From positions 1 through 30,389 of the IMG/VR virus record IMGVR_UViG_3300008050_000190: a stretch of DNA of 30,389 bases; one strand, 5' to 3'. Under the pieces are notes generated by a model that had not been told where the DNA came from, made no database searches, and was given only the letters and a program-made list of their open reading frames with translations. A program made the translations under genes and the position numbers. Each line of letters starts with the position of its first letter. Within the stretch, counting starts at the first letter, position 1. The stretch is from a virus. Below, in pieces: positions 8,612-17,294 of the stretch.

Positions 8612-9474
8612 TGTTTACTCATTTTTATAAAGAATCTATAAGAAAGATGGTTATAGCCTTCGGTTCGCTTTTTAATGACGTTCGCGTTGTTAGGAAGAAT
8701 GCTGACGGCTCTGAGAAGGAACAAATTCGTTTACCGCTGGCGTACGGGCCCAAAGAAAAGTTCCTTAGAAGAATACGAGAAACAAGTAGTATATCAGATG
8801 ATAACAAAGTTATAGAAGTGCCTAGACTATCGTTTGAAATAACAAACTATATTTATGACCCCAATAGAAAAAGAAACTCACTAACAAAGAGAAAAGCACA
8901 ACAACTAGCAGGGCAAGGGGGCAGATACTCATATACCTATGCCGAAGTGCCTTATGATATATCGTTTACACTACAATCGTATGTTCGGCATATGGATGAT
9001 GCACTTCAAATAACAGAACAAATATTGCCGTACTTTGCACCAGATTTTACGGTTACGATAAACTTTAACGATATTAATAAAAAAGTAGATGTCCCCATAA
9101 CATTAAATGATGTTGCATTAATAGAGGAGTTCGAGGGAGCGTTCGATAGCAGAAGATTAATTACCACTCAATACACATTTACAGCAAAAACATATGTGTT
9201 TGGTCCAACAAAACAGACATCCTCCGAAGTTATTCAGAGCGCAGATATTACATACTTTGATCTTGAAGGATCTAATTTCAAAACTACAAGAGGTGTGGGT
9301 GGAACTGGTCCAACCGGTGCTGTGTTTAGAAGTATATACGGCGTAAGTGGTGGCGACGACACACTACTACATACATTCGGTTACACTGGTGATATTAAGA
9401 CCGAAAAGTTTGTTGGTGGGGCCACCGGTTCTGATGGTATTGGACTTGATTACCTTGGAAATACATATGCGTGA
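8611..9474 (+). CDS. gp15: Tail sheath stabiliser and completion protein gp15
   Basis: Caps the head-proximal end of the contractile tail and joins it to the neck. The 287-residue product (T4: 272) starts MFTHFYKESIRKMVIAFGSL followed by FNDV, the characteristic gp15 N-terminus. It also carries PYDISFTLQSYVRHMDDALQ and the DFTVTINFND strand, both conserved in the family. The C-terminal 60 residues are a Gly/Thr-rich extension (GVGGTGPTGAVF and after). The start codon overlaps the gene 14 stop by one base (TGATG), and the 3' end overlaps gene 16 by eight bases, indicating translational coupling. Confidence 0.9.
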   Translation: MFTHFYKESIRKMVIAFGSLFNDVRVVRKNADGSEKEQIRLPLAYGPKEKFLRRIRETSSISDDNKVIEVPRLSFEITNYIYDPNRKRNSLTKRKAQQLAGQGGRYSYTYAEVPYDISFTLQSYVRHMDDALQITEQILPYFAPDFTVTINFNDINKKVDVPITLNDVALIEEFEGAFDSRRLITTQYTFTAKTYVFGPTKQTSSEVIQSADITYFDLEGSNFKTTRGVGGTGPTGAVFRSIYGVSGGDDTLLHTFGYTGDIKTEKFVGGATGSDGIGLDYLGNTYA

Positions 9475-9946
9475 TGTGAAAAAAGAAACGGATGATATAA
9501 TTTCAGATTCATTAGGTATATCTTTCGATGCTGAACCCGTGGAGAAGGCTCCATTGGCTAGGGTCATAGATGTTCCAAAGGAATTGATGACTATTGATAC
9601 TAAATCTGACAAAGACTTCAGTGATGTAAGAAATAATCTTATAGAATTAATAGACACAGGAAAGATTGCTATAGAAGGCATTCTTAATGTTGCAGAAAAT
9701 GGCGACCAACCCAGGGCATATGAAGTTGTATCTCAGATGCTGAAGACTGTTTCCGAACTAAATAATGATTTATTGGGCATACACCAAAAAGCAAGAGATG
9801 TGCAAAAGATTGATAATAAGTATACCCAAAACACTACTAATAACTCTATCTTTGTTGGCTCTTCCAGTGAACTTTTGGATATGTTAAACGAAGGTAGAAG
9901 TAGGACCAAACCTTTACAGAATGATACAGAGGATATAAATGAGTAG
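9467..9946 (+). CDS. gp16: Terminase small subunit gp16
   Basis: DNA-packaging regulator that partners with the gp17 motor. The ATG at 9467 (MRDVKKETDD) gives 159 residues, close to T4 gp16 (164), and has GGAA about six bases upstream. The longer in-frame reading from 9347 lies wholly inside gene 15 and is rejected. The central part is a predicted helical pair (DVRNNLIELIDTGKIAIEGI; YEVVSQMLKTVSELNNDLLG) typical of the coiled-coil oligomerisation core of small terminases. The C-terminus contains SSSELLDMLNEGR. Assignment rests on these features plus the position directly before gene 17. Confidence 0.85.
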   Translation: MRDVKKETDDIISDSLGISFDAEPVEKAPLARVIDVPKELMTIDTKSDKDFSDVRNNLIELIDTGKIAIEGILNVAENGDQPRAYEVVSQMLKTVSELNNDLLGIHQKARDVQKIDNKYTQNTTNNSIFVGSSSELLDMLNEGRSRTKPLQNDTEDINE

Positions 9947-11612
9947 CAGAAAAGGCGGATACCTTGGAAACCCAAATTTAAAAGAGGGGGGAAAATCAAT
10001 TGAGTTTTCCAAGGAAGAATTAAAAGAATTTATAAAGTGTTCCAAAGATCCTGAATATTTTATTAAGAAATATATCAAGATAGTTAGTCTTGATGAAGGA
10101 CTTGTTCCATTTAACCTGTATGATTATCAGGAAAAAATGGTTGACACCATCCATAATAACCGTTTTGTTATAGCGAAATTGCCTCGTCAATCCGGCAAGT
10201 CTACAACAATCGTTTCTTATATTCTTCATTATGTCTTATTCAATCAGAGTATGTCAGTAGCAATTTTAGCGAATAAGCAAGCGACAGCGAGAGAAATTTT
10301 ACACAGACTCAAACTTGCGTATGAGTATTTGCCCCTATGGTTGCAGCAGGGAATTATTGAATGGAATAAAGGTTCTATTGAATTGGAAAATGGTTCTAAG
10401 ATTTTGGCATCATCCACTTCAGCGTCTGCCATTCGTGGTGGTTCATTTAACCTTATCTTCTTGGATGAATTTGCTCACGTTCCAAATAACATTGCAGAGG
10501 AATTCTTTAGTTCTGTATATCCAACGGTCACATCCGGTCAAACCACAAAGGTATTGATGGTGTCAACACCAAATGGATTGAATCTGTTCTATCATTATTG
10601 GATAGGTGCAAACAGAAAAAAAACGGACAAAGGTAAGAATGACTATATCCCCTTTGAGGTTCATTGGAGTCAGGTTCCCAAATATCCCGGTGGACCCCTG
10701 AGAGATGAAGCATGGAAACAGGAAACTATAGCAAATACAAGTGAAGAACAATTTGAATCAGAATTCGAATGTGACTTTCTTGGTAGCAGCAACACACTTA
10801 TATCGTCTAAGAAATTGCATGAACTAGCATATAAAGATCCAATGATATCAACTCAAGAGGGAGTCGATATATATGAGAAGCCCAAAGAAGGTCATCAGTA
10901 TGTTATATGTGTAGACCCCGCAAGAGGTGTGGGCAAGGATTATAGCACATTCACCGTGATTGATATATCAGACCCACCATATAAAATAGTTGCTAAATAT
11001 AGAAACAATCTTATATCACCAATGCTTTTCCCAACTATTATTCGTTCTTTAGCAAAGCAATATAATAGATCATACACTCTAATAGAAATTAATGATATTG
11101 GTGCGCAGGTAGCAGATGTTCTTCATGATGATTTAGAATATGAAAATGTTCTTATGTGCGCATATATGGGGAGAAGGGGACAGACCATTACTGGTGGTTT
11201 CGGCGGTAGTGGACAATCACATTTTGGAGTAAGGACAACTATACCGGTAAAGAAGTTGGGCTGTTCTGTTCTAAAAAGTTTGATAGAAGAAAATAAACTT
11301 ATCGTAGAAGATAGAGATACCATTCATGAACTTTCTACATTTGTAGGAAAACGTCAATCATACGAAGCAGATGATGGGCATACGGATGACTTGGTGATGA
11401 CTTTGGTGTTGTTTAGTTGGTTAACTCGTCAAGATTATTTTAAACAATTAACAGACGTAGATGTTCGCACAGAATTATACGAAGAAAAAATTGAGACATT
11501 AGAAGAGGACGTATCCTTTTTTGGTTTTATATCTGATGGATCAGAAGAAGAAAGCACTTGGGACGGAAATGACAGATGGTACGATGAAAATAACAATTCT
11601 TATACATATTGA
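9939..11612 (+). CDS. gp17: Terminase large subunit gp17 (packaging ATPase/nuclease)
   Basis: Motor that pumps DNA into the prohead and cuts the concatemer. The 557-residue product (T4: 610) has an N-terminal ATPase with Walker A LPRQSGKST (K87), Walker B LIFLDE (D176, E177) and a following STPNG motif. It has a C-terminal RNase-H-like nuclease with D326 in VDPARG, acidic residues in LIEINDIG (E383, D386), and D483/D484 in DDGHTDD. All key catalytic residues are present. The ATG overlaps gene 16 by eight bases and has GAGG about seven bases upstream. No intein or intron interrupts the gene. The final 60 residues are acidic and variable. Confidence 0.96.
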   Translation: MSSRKGGYLGNPNLKEGGKSIEFSKEELKEFIKCSKDPEYFIKKYIKIVSLDEGLVPFNLYDYQEKMVDTIHNNRFVIAKLPRQSGKSTTIVSYILHYVLFNQSMSVAILANKQATAREILHRLKLAYEYLPLWLQQGIIEWNKGSIELENGSKILASSTSASAIRGGSFNLIFLDEFAHVPNNIAEEFFSSVYPTVTSGQTTKVLMVSTPNGLNLFYHYWIGANRKKTDKGKNDYIPFEVHWSQVPKYPGGPLRDEAWKQETIANTSEEQFESEFECDFLGSSNTLISSKKLHELAYKDPMISTQEGVDIYEKPKEGHQYVICVDPARGVGKDYSTFTVIDISDPPYKIVAKYRNNLISPMLFPTIIRSLAKQYNRSYTLIEINDIGAQVADVLHDDLEYENVLMCAYMGRRGQTITGGFGGSGQSHFGVRTTIPVKKLGCSVLKSLIEENKLIVEDRDTIHELSTFVGKRQSYEADDGHTDDLVMTLVLFSWLTRQDYFKQLTDVDVRTELYEEKIETLEEDVSFFGFISDGSEEESTWDGNDRWYDENNNSYTY

Positions 11613-11668
11613 TGACATATTCTTAAGAAAATAGCCATTCGAATCGAAGGTCTTAAAGGAGTTTTAAT

Positions 11669-13513
11669 ATGCCTTTCTCAGTAAGCCCAAATGTTAACGT
11701 AACCAAAAGAAATTTGTCCAACCTAAGCACCAACGTCTCTGACGTAATTGTGGGCTTTGTTGGTCGTTTTGACTGGGGACCGACCGGTGAAAATAAAGTT
11801 ATAAGCAGCGAAGCAGAATTATACTCCATGTATGGCGCACCGGCGGCAAGTGCTACTGGTGGAATGGATTGGTGGATTGCTGCAAATGCTTTAAGTTATG
11901 GTAATGCTCTTACTGTTAGAAGATCGATTAGTTACGCAAATACTGCTACTAAAGCCACTGCTGCTGGTATGACAGCAGGGAACGCCGCAGGTTTCGGTGG
12001 CACAACAAATTCGCTACAGGCTCTTTACGCTGGCAAACTAGGAAACAGTTTACGAGTGGCTATAGTTGGATCCAAGGCGGGCCACGCTAACTGGAATTCG
12101 GGTCCAAGTGCTTCTGCATTGGGAACAACTCTTGGTGTTTGGAATTCCAATAATTATGGTTATGCTCCAACGACGACCGTTTTTGCTTCTGATAGAGGCG
12201 TGACCGGCGACGAACTACATATAGCAATTCTTAATGGCAGAACAGAAACAGCACTTGGTGTTGAGGATAGTATCTTAGAAGTATACACAGGTCTTTCAAG
12301 ATGCACAAATGCGAAGGCTATTGACGGAAGCAATATCTATTATAAAGACTATGTTAACAACAACTCAAACTATATCAGAATACAAGACACTGGCCTTTTT
12401 GTAGGTGCCGACCCAACAATTTCCGATAATTCGGAGGATAATGCTTCGGTTACATTCTCGAACAACTGGGCATCGAGTATTGGATTAAATGGTATGACAG
12501 GCACATACAGTGGTGGAACTGGTGGTGTAACAGGAAATGTTGCGGTGACCTTCCTCACAGGTGCGGTAAACTCAACCAACTGGTATACTGCTGGTCGAAG
12601 TGCTGATTGGAGTACCGCGTTTGGCGATCCAGAGCAAAGTGATGTTGACATTCTGTTGGTTGGTGATCCCGCCGGAGGTATGAATAAGAAAGTCTCTAGT
12701 ATCGCTCTAGACAGAAAAGATTGCGTAGCAATCTGTTCGCCCAATGGTGCGACTACCGCAACCTTCCATGTCACCAATGATTCAACACCAACCATAACTG
12801 TTGGTCAAGCAAAAACAGGACGCGATTTAGTGGGTGATAACTCATACGCAGTCATGGATAGCGGTTGGAAGTACATATACGACAACAGAAACGATGTCGG
12901 AAGATGGATTCCAATGTGTTCTGACAGCGCAGGTATCGTTGCAAGAACAACCAACAACAAAGATCCTTGGTTCTCTCCAGCAGGATTGAACAGAGGCGTT
13001 CTAAACAGCGTAATAAAACTCTCACTGAACCCAACAAGAATTCAAAGAGATGATCTTTACGCAAGTCAAATTAACCCCGTGACTACCTTCCCGGGTGAGG
13101 GCGCAGTATTGTTCGGTGATAGAACTCTACAAACAAGACCAAGCCCCTTTGATAGAATTCATGTTAGAAGATTGATGAATGTGTTAGAGAAGCAAATTGC
13201 TACAGCAGCAAAACTGCAACTCTTCGAGTTTAACGACAACTTCACACAAAGATCTTTTGTGAGTCTAGTAGAACCATTCCTGAGAAGTGTACAGGCAAGA
13301 AGGGGTATAGATTCCTTCTCAATCGTCTGTGACGATACCAACAACACTCAGGGGGTCATTGATGACGGTAGATTCGTAGCAGATATATTCATCAAGCCAC
13401 TCAATGCGATTAATATTGTTCAACTTAACTTCACTGCTCAAAGTAATAGTGCAGCCTTTACTGAGAATATTGCATCAAATAGGGTTTCTTCTAACGAACT
13501 TTCTGGTTATTGA
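11669..13513 (+). CDS. gp18: Tail sheath protein gp18
   Basis: Contractile sheath subunit, 614 residues (T4: 659). The N-terminus (PNVNVTKRNLSNLSTNVSDV, then IVGFVGRFDWGPTGE) and the C-terminal domain (DLYASQINPVTTFPGEGAVL, FGDRTLQTRPSPFDRIHVRR) are the conserved sheath cores. A Gly/Ala/Thr-rich segment between about residues 90 and 330 would be the surface-exposed variable domain. The start has a strong AAAGGAG site. The 56-base gap after gene 17 holds no obvious TATAAATA, so expression may come by read-through from gene 13. It is followed by a late promoter and the tube gene, the usual order. Confidence 0.95.
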   Translation: MPFSVSPNVNVTKRNLSNLSTNVSDVIVGFVGRFDWGPTGENKVISSEAELYSMYGAPAASATGGMDWWIAANALSYGNALTVRRSISYANTATKATAAGMTAGNAAGFGGTTNSLQALYAGKLGNSLRVAIVGSKAGHANWNSGPSASALGTTLGVWNSNNYGYAPTTTVFASDRGVTGDELHIAILNGRTETALGVEDSILEVYTGLSRCTNAKAIDGSNIYYKDYVNNNSNYIRIQDTGLFVGADPTISDNSEDNASVTFSNNWASSIGLNGMTGTYSGGTGGVTGNVAVTFLTGAVNSTNWYTAGRSADWSTAFGDPEQSDVDILLVGDPAGGMNKKVSSIALDRKDCVAICSPNGATTATFHVTNDSTPTITVGQAKTGRDLVGDNSYAVMDSGWKYIYDNRNDVGRWIPMCSDSAGIVARTTNNKDPWFSPAGLNRGVLNSVIKLSLNPTRIQRDDLYASQINPVTTFPGEGAVLFGDRTLQTRPSPFDRIHVRRLMNVLEKQIATAAKLQLFEFNDNFTQRSFVSLVEPFLRSVQARRGIDSFSIVCDDTNNTQGVIDDGRFVADIFIKPLNAINIVQLNFTAQSNSAAFTENIASNRVSSNELSGY

Positions 13514-13514
13514 G

Positions 13515-13522
13515 TATAAATA
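13515..13522 (+). promoter_or_regulatory. T4-type late promoter motif upstream of gene 19
   Basis: Exact TATAAATA beginning two bases after the sheath stop codon, 23 bases before the tube gene ATG, with an AAGGAAAGG ribosome site between. It would give the abundant tube protein its own late transcript. Confidence 0.7.
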
Positions 13523-13545
13523 ATTAAGAAAGGAAAGGGAAAACG

Positions 13546-14049
13546 ATGACAGTAAACGATATCACAACAATGTTGACTGAGGGGGGCAATTTAGCACGCC
13601 CATCTCACTTTAGGGTAACCTCTTCAAGATACCCCATGAGCGTGAATAGTTTCTTGGTTAAAGCGGCATCTTTGCCAGCAGCAACATTGAATACTATTGA
13701 AGTACCTTACTACGGAAGAAAAGTAAGAATTCCATCAACAAGAGTCTTTGACACTTGGAACATAACCGTGATATATGGTAAGGATAGCACAGGCAACATT
13801 AGAAGCGACTTCGAGACATGGATGAAAGAAGTTCAAGCACCCGTTTCAAACCTTATTGCAGGCACCGATGTACTGGAAGATTGGTACGTATCATTATTAG
13901 ATCCAGCGGATTATACAACCATCAGAACCATACAAATGGTGGGTTGTTATCCGACAGAGTTGGGTAGTGTAGAGTTAAACCAAGAATCTGGCGAAGCATT
14001 ATCAGAATTTACTGCAACCATACGGTACACTTACCACAAGAACGCATAA
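13546..14049 (+). CDS. gp19: Tail tube protein gp19
   Basis: Subunit of the inner tail tube; 167 residues (T4: 163). The recognisable pattern is a conserved LPAATLNTIEVPYYGRKVRI strand pair, then WNITVIYGKD, then FETWMKEVQ, ending in EFTATIRYTYHKNA. It lies directly after the sheath gene and has its own late promoter and a good ribosome site. The next gene is a diverged copy sharing the same framework, so this one, closest in size to T4 gp19, is taken as the principal tube protein. Confidence 0.93.
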   Translation: MTVNDITTMLTEGGNLARPSHFRVTSSRYPMSVNSFLVKAASLPAATLNTIEVPYYGRKVRIPSTRVFDTWNITVIYGKDSTGNIRSDFETWMKEVQAPVSNLIAGTDVLEDWYVSLLDPADYTTIRTIQMVGCYPTELGSVELNQESGEALSEFTATIRYTYHKNA

Positions 14050-14062
14050 GGATAAATAAACA

Positions 14063-14674
14063 ATGGCACTAGATAGTATAATCAACTCTTCGAATAACAA
14101 TGTTTTTGTTCGTCCTTCCCTGTTCTTGGTATCTACGTCCTTCACAAACATGGACATTAATGTTGCGGCTAGTCAAGAACTGGGCGGTGGTTTACTTATA
14201 AAATCCACTACCTTACCAGGCACATCAATCGGCACAGTCGAAATTCCATACAGAGGAAGAAAGGCATATCTTCCAACCCACAGGCAATTGCCTGGTGATA
14301 TATCAATGTCTATTATATACCACAAGACCAAAGATGGTTCTGATTGGCATAGCCAATTTACTTCTTGGATGGATTCATTTCAATCAGCAGCAGGGACAGA
14401 AATAGCAGGCTTGCCGAATCCGGTTAACGACTCGATGACAATCGAATCGAGAAATCCCGCAAATGCAGGCATCACCGAAGGCGACTACTTCCACAAATAC
14501 ACACTTTATGGTTGTATTCCAACATCAATCGGTGCTGCTGAGTTGAGTGCAGAAAGTGCTGATTCGTTACTTGAATTTACTATTAATATACAGTATACTT
14601 ATCATAAGGTCGAAGTCGGTACTGGTGCTGATGCTGGTGCTGGTGGCGATGGTGCTGGCAGTAGTAATACATGA
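14063..14674 (+). CDS. Second tail tube-like protein (gp19 paralogue)
   Basis: A 203-residue homologue of the adjacent tube protein: LPGTSIGTVEIPYRGRKAYL, ISMSIIYHKTKDG, FTSWMDSFQ and EFTINIQYTYHK align in order with the previous gene. It differs by an insertion after about residue 130 (NPANAGITEGDYFHKYTLYG) and a low-complexity Gly/Ala/Asp tail of some 20 residues after YHKVEVG. It starts 13 bases after the first copy; AAGGA ten bases before the ATG is the probable ribosome site. It could be a minor tube subunit, a decorated tube subunit or a tube-end adaptor. The fold is clear, the specific role is not. Confidence 0.85.
   Translation: MALDSIINSSNNNVFVRPSLFLVSTSFTNMDINVAASQELGGGLLIKSTTLPGTSIGTVEIPYRGRKAYLPTHRQLPGDISMSIIYHKTKDGSDWHSQFTSWMDSFQSAAGTEIAGLPNPVNDSMTIESRNPANAGITEGDYFHKYTLYGCIPTSIGAAELSAESADSLLEFTINIQYTYHKVEVGTGADAGAGGDGAGSSNT
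14623..14659 (+). repeat. GGTGCT-rich low-complexity tract
   Basis: Imperfect repeats of GGTGCT/GATGCT/GGTGGC in the 3' end of the second tube-like gene, encoding a Gly-Ala-Asp tail. Such tracts can change length by replication slippage. The reading frame stays open to the stop at 14672. Confidence 0.6.
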
Positions 14675-14705
14675 ATTTTTTAATATGAGATGAACGGAGT
14701 GAAAC

Positions 14706-16250
14706 ATGCCACTAGATATATTCGGATTCAGTATAGGTAGAAAGACTGACAAGAAAATAGAAAATGCAGGTAAGTCCTTTGTAGAGCCAGACATTTATGA
14801 TGGCGCACACACACTAGAAGACACTTCAGCAGGGGGTTTTTTCGGCTCCTATGTTGATTTTCTAGGTACAGCAAAAACAGAAAATGATTTGGTTGGGAAG
14901 TATAGGGCAATGTCTCTTTTCCCAGAAGTAGACCAAGCAATTGAAGATATTGTAAATGATGCAATAGTGGTTGGACCGCAGAATAAAATTGTGGACATTA
15001 ATCTAGACCACACAAAATTATCCGATACCATAAAACAAAAAGTATCTAAGGAGTTTGAGCATATCATTTCCTTGTTGGATTTTAATAATAGGGGTTATGA
15101 AGTATTCAAGCGTTGGTATATCGACAGTAAACTATATTATCATATAATATTTTCTGGTGAAGATGAAGAAAGCATCAAGAAGGGGATATCTGAAATTAGG
15201 GCGGTTGACCCGATAAAGATTCGAAAGATAAGAAAGGTCACAAAAGAAAAGGTTGGAACTCATGGAACTAACGACCCAACTTCCATGCCTCTTGTTAAAA
15301 GCGTTGAAGAGTTTTTTCTGTTCACTGATACCACGCCCAACACATTAACACCAACAAATTCTTCTGGTATAAAGATCAATAAGGATGCTATTTGTTATAT
15401 CAATTCTGGTGTTATAGATTCAAACACAAAGAGGGTTATGGGTTATTTACATAAAGCAATTCGCCCATTAAACATGCTTCGTCAAATAGAAGACGCTGTA
15501 GTAATTTATCGTATATCGCGTGCCCCGGAAAGAAGAATATTCTATATTGATGTTGGTAACCTACCAAAGCAAAAAGCAGAACAGTATTTACGAGACATAA
15601 TGAATCGCTATAGAAATAAGTTAATGTATAATGCATCAACTGGTGAAATTCGTGATGATAGAAAACACATGTCTATGCTAGAAGATTACTGGATTCCTAG
15701 AAAAGAAGGCGGAAAAAGCACCGAAATAACTACCCTAGATGGTGGTCAAAATTTGGGCGAGATGGAAGACGTTTTATATCTTCAGCGTAAATTATTCCGT
15801 GCATTGAATGTCCCCCTATCAAGACTTGAAACCGAAGCGGGGTTTAATCTTGGTAGATCTACTGAAATAACAAGAGACGAAATTAAGTTTGGCAAGTTTA
15901 TCAGTAGACTTAGATCTAAGTTTGCGAGTGTCTTTACGAATTTATTAAAAATTCAACTCATAAGCAAAGGTATTGTGAGTACTAATGATTGGAAATTACT
16001 AGAGCAGCAAATTAAATATAAGTTCCAGACAGATTCTTACTTCCAAGACCTGAAGGAAATGGAAATAATGAAAGAAAAAATGGATGTAATGCGTGAACTA
16101 CAAGAATATGTCGGCACCTATTTTTCAAAAGAATATATAAAAAAGAAGGTATTGAATTTTACCGACGAAGAACTATTAGAAATAGACGGTCAAATACAAA
16201 AAGAAGCCCAAAAGGAACCCGAGGAAGAAGGTTCTGAAGAGGATTTATAA
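14706..16250 (+). CDS. gp20: Portal vertex protein gp20
   Basis: Dodecameric portal at the unique head vertex, where the prohead initiates and DNA enters. The product is 514 residues (T4: 524). Diagnostic stretches are YLHKAIRPLNMLRQIEDAVV, YRISRAPERRIFYIDVGNLP, YRNKLMYNASTGEIRDDR, MLEDYWIPRKEGG and FRALNVPLSRLETE; these are the segments commonly used to recognise T4-like portal genes. The C-terminus is an acidic Glu-rich tail. The start has CGGAG about eight bases upstream. It is followed by prohead core, protease and capsid genes in T4 order. Confidence 0.96.
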   Translation: MPLDIFGFSIGRKTDKKIENAGKSFVEPDIYDGAHTLEDTSAGGFFGSYVDFLGTAKTENDLVGKYRAMSLFPEVDQAIEDIVNDAIVVGPQNKIVDINLDHTKLSDTIKQKVSKEFEHIISLLDFNNRGYEVFKRWYIDSKLYYHIIFSGEDEESIKKGISEIRAVDPIKIRKIRKVTKEKVGTHGTNDPTSMPLVKSVEEFFLFTDTTPNTLTPTNSSGIKINKDAICYINSGVIDSNTKRVMGYLHKAIRPLNMLRQIEDAVVIYRISRAPERRIFYIDVGNLPKQKAEQYLRDIMNRYRNKLMYNASTGEIRDDRKHMSMLEDYWIPRKEGGKSTEITTLDGGQNLGEMEDVLYLQRKLFRALNVPLSRLETEAGFNLGRSTEITRDEIKFGKFISRLRSKFASVFTNLLKIQLISKGIVSTNDWKLLEQQIKYKFQTDSYFQDLKEMEIMKEKMDVMRELQEYVGTYFSKEYIKKKVLNFTDEELLEIDGQIQKEAQKEPEEEGSEEDL

Positions 16251-16253
16251 ATT
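16246..16253 (+). promoter_or_regulatory. Possible late promoter variant (TATAAATT)
   Basis: One mismatch from TATAAATA, overlapping the portal stop codon and 14 bases before the next ATG at 16268. That spacing would leave a very short leader, and AT-rich sequence can produce this by chance. Confidence 0.25.
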
Positions 16254-16267
16254 TAGGAGAAACTTAA

Positions 16268-16891
16268 ATGGATTCATTACAGCCCACATATAAAGAAATG
16301 GTAAACGACGCAATACTTGAAAATGCTGCCGCATTTACCGAAAAGTTCATGGGCGTTATGTCTTACAAGTTGGCAACCACTGTATGTGATATGCGCAAAG
16401 ATGTTGCTTCATCTTTACTTGACGAGACATACAAACTGGATGAAGCCATCGGAAGTGGCTCCAAATCATTCATTTTTAGATCACCCAAAGATGCGAAAGA
16501 ATTCTCAAAGGGTCTTACAGAAGCCGGTATCAATAAGAGAAGTTTTCTAACTAGAGGAAACACCGTAATCATAAAGAATATTCCAGACAGAGATATGGAA
16601 GAGATGGTTATGAGTATGGCGAAAGATATGAAGGCAAGAATATCGGAAGAGTTAAACATTCTTTTACTTATGAAAGAGAACTTATCCGATAATTTAAAAT
16701 TACCTGTAGTCCTCGATGATGAAACTTTTATGATTTTAGAGAGTGCAGATTGTGAAGCAATTATAAATCTGCACGATTCGTTGAATGCAGACAATCAAGA
16801 AAAACTAAGAAGAAATTTAATGGAAGGTAATGATAGTTTTACCAGAATTTTAAAGTTTGCCCATGAAAATTCAGCAAAAGAGGAAGGTTGA
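16268..16891 (+). CDS. Putative prohead core protein (gp67/gp68 position)
   Basis: A 207-residue protein between portal and protease, the interval where T4 carries core genes 67 and 68. The N-terminus is helical and of the core type (VNDAILENAAAFTEKFMGVM, MRKDVASSLLDE). The middle has a small KSFIFRSPKDAKEFSKGL/TRGNTVIIKNI unit, and the rest is helical and charged. It is probably an internal scaffold component removed by the gp21 protease, but sequence similarity to T4 67/68 is not obvious by eye. The ribosome site is TTAGGAG. The next gene starts one base after its stop. Confidence 0.6.
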   Translation: MDSLQPTYKEMVNDAILENAAAFTEKFMGVMSYKLATTVCDMRKDVASSLLDETYKLDEAIGSGSKSFIFRSPKDAKEFSKGLTEAGINKRSFLTRGNTVIIKNIPDRDMEEMVMSMAKDMKARISEELNILLLMKENLSDNLKLPVVLDDETFMILESADCEAIINLHDSLNADNQEKLRRNLMEGNDSFTRILKFAHENSAKEEG

Positions 16892-16892
16892 T

Positions 16893-17294
16893 ATGAACCG
16901 ATCAGAAGAACTAATAGCAGCACTAGTTGACGAGAACTATCTTAAAACCAAAGAGATAGTACACGATGAACTTTATAATAAGGTTGGCTCTGCTATCGAC
17001 GAAATCCGTGAGGATGCTTATGTTGCTGTTTTTGATGAAGCCAAGAAGGCAAAGAAAACAGATAAGGAAGATGATGGTGAAGGTATGGATCCTGTTGGAG
17101 CAGGAGACAGTGATGTTGATAACGATGGCGACAGCGATGAATCAGATGACTACCTAAACAATCGCCGCAAGACTGTCGGTAAAGCCATTAAGAAGAAAAA
17201 GAATGGCGATGACGAAGACGAAGAATTGGATGAAGCGCAATATAAGTCAAGAGCCGCGAGTCGTGGTCTGCGTGGGAGGGGTGCTGGCACATGA
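16893..17294 (+). CDS. Putative small prohead core protein with EF-hand-like Asp loop
   Basis: The ATG at 16893 is chosen because AGGAAGG lies five bases upstream and the longer in-frame start is inside the previous gene. The 133-residue product has an amphipathic helical N-terminus (SEELIAALVDENYLKTKEIV; AIDEIREDAYVAVFDEAKK), then a very acidic stretch with DVDNDGDSDESD at residues 74-85, then a basic segment (RRKTVGKAIKKKK), and a Gly/Arg C-terminus. The Asp loop has Asp at all six EF-hand ligand positions (1,3,5,7,9,12). It overlaps gene 21 by four bases. Position and composition suggest a head-assembly core protein; calcium binding is inference. Confidence 0.65.
   Translation: MNRSEELIAALVDENYLKTKEIVHDELYNKVGSAIDEIREDAYVAVFDEAKKAKKTDKEDDGEGMDPVGAGDSDVDNDGDSDESDDYLNNRRKTVGKAIKKKKNGDDEDEELDEAQYKSRAASRGLRGRGAGT

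Noticed and set aside
9347-9466. Upstream extension of gene 16
   Set aside because: It would overlap gene 15 by over 100 bases and gives a non-family N-terminus; ATG 9467 matches T4 gp16 length.
9939-11612. Intein or intron in the terminase gene
   Set aside because: All ATPase and nuclease motifs are contiguous and the length is slightly below T4 gp17.
12370-12795. Antisense open frame of 141 codons in the sheath gene
   Set aside because: Complement of a well-identified gp18 coding region; no independent evidence.
14051-14058. GATAAATA as a late promoter for the second tube-like gene
   Set aside because: It is only five bases from the ATG, so transcription would begin beyond the start codon; it overlaps the AAGGA ribosome site.
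16363-16794. Antisense open frame of 143 codons
   Set aside because: Shadow of the prohead core gene; Ser/Leu/Ile-rich composition is a product of the complementary strand.
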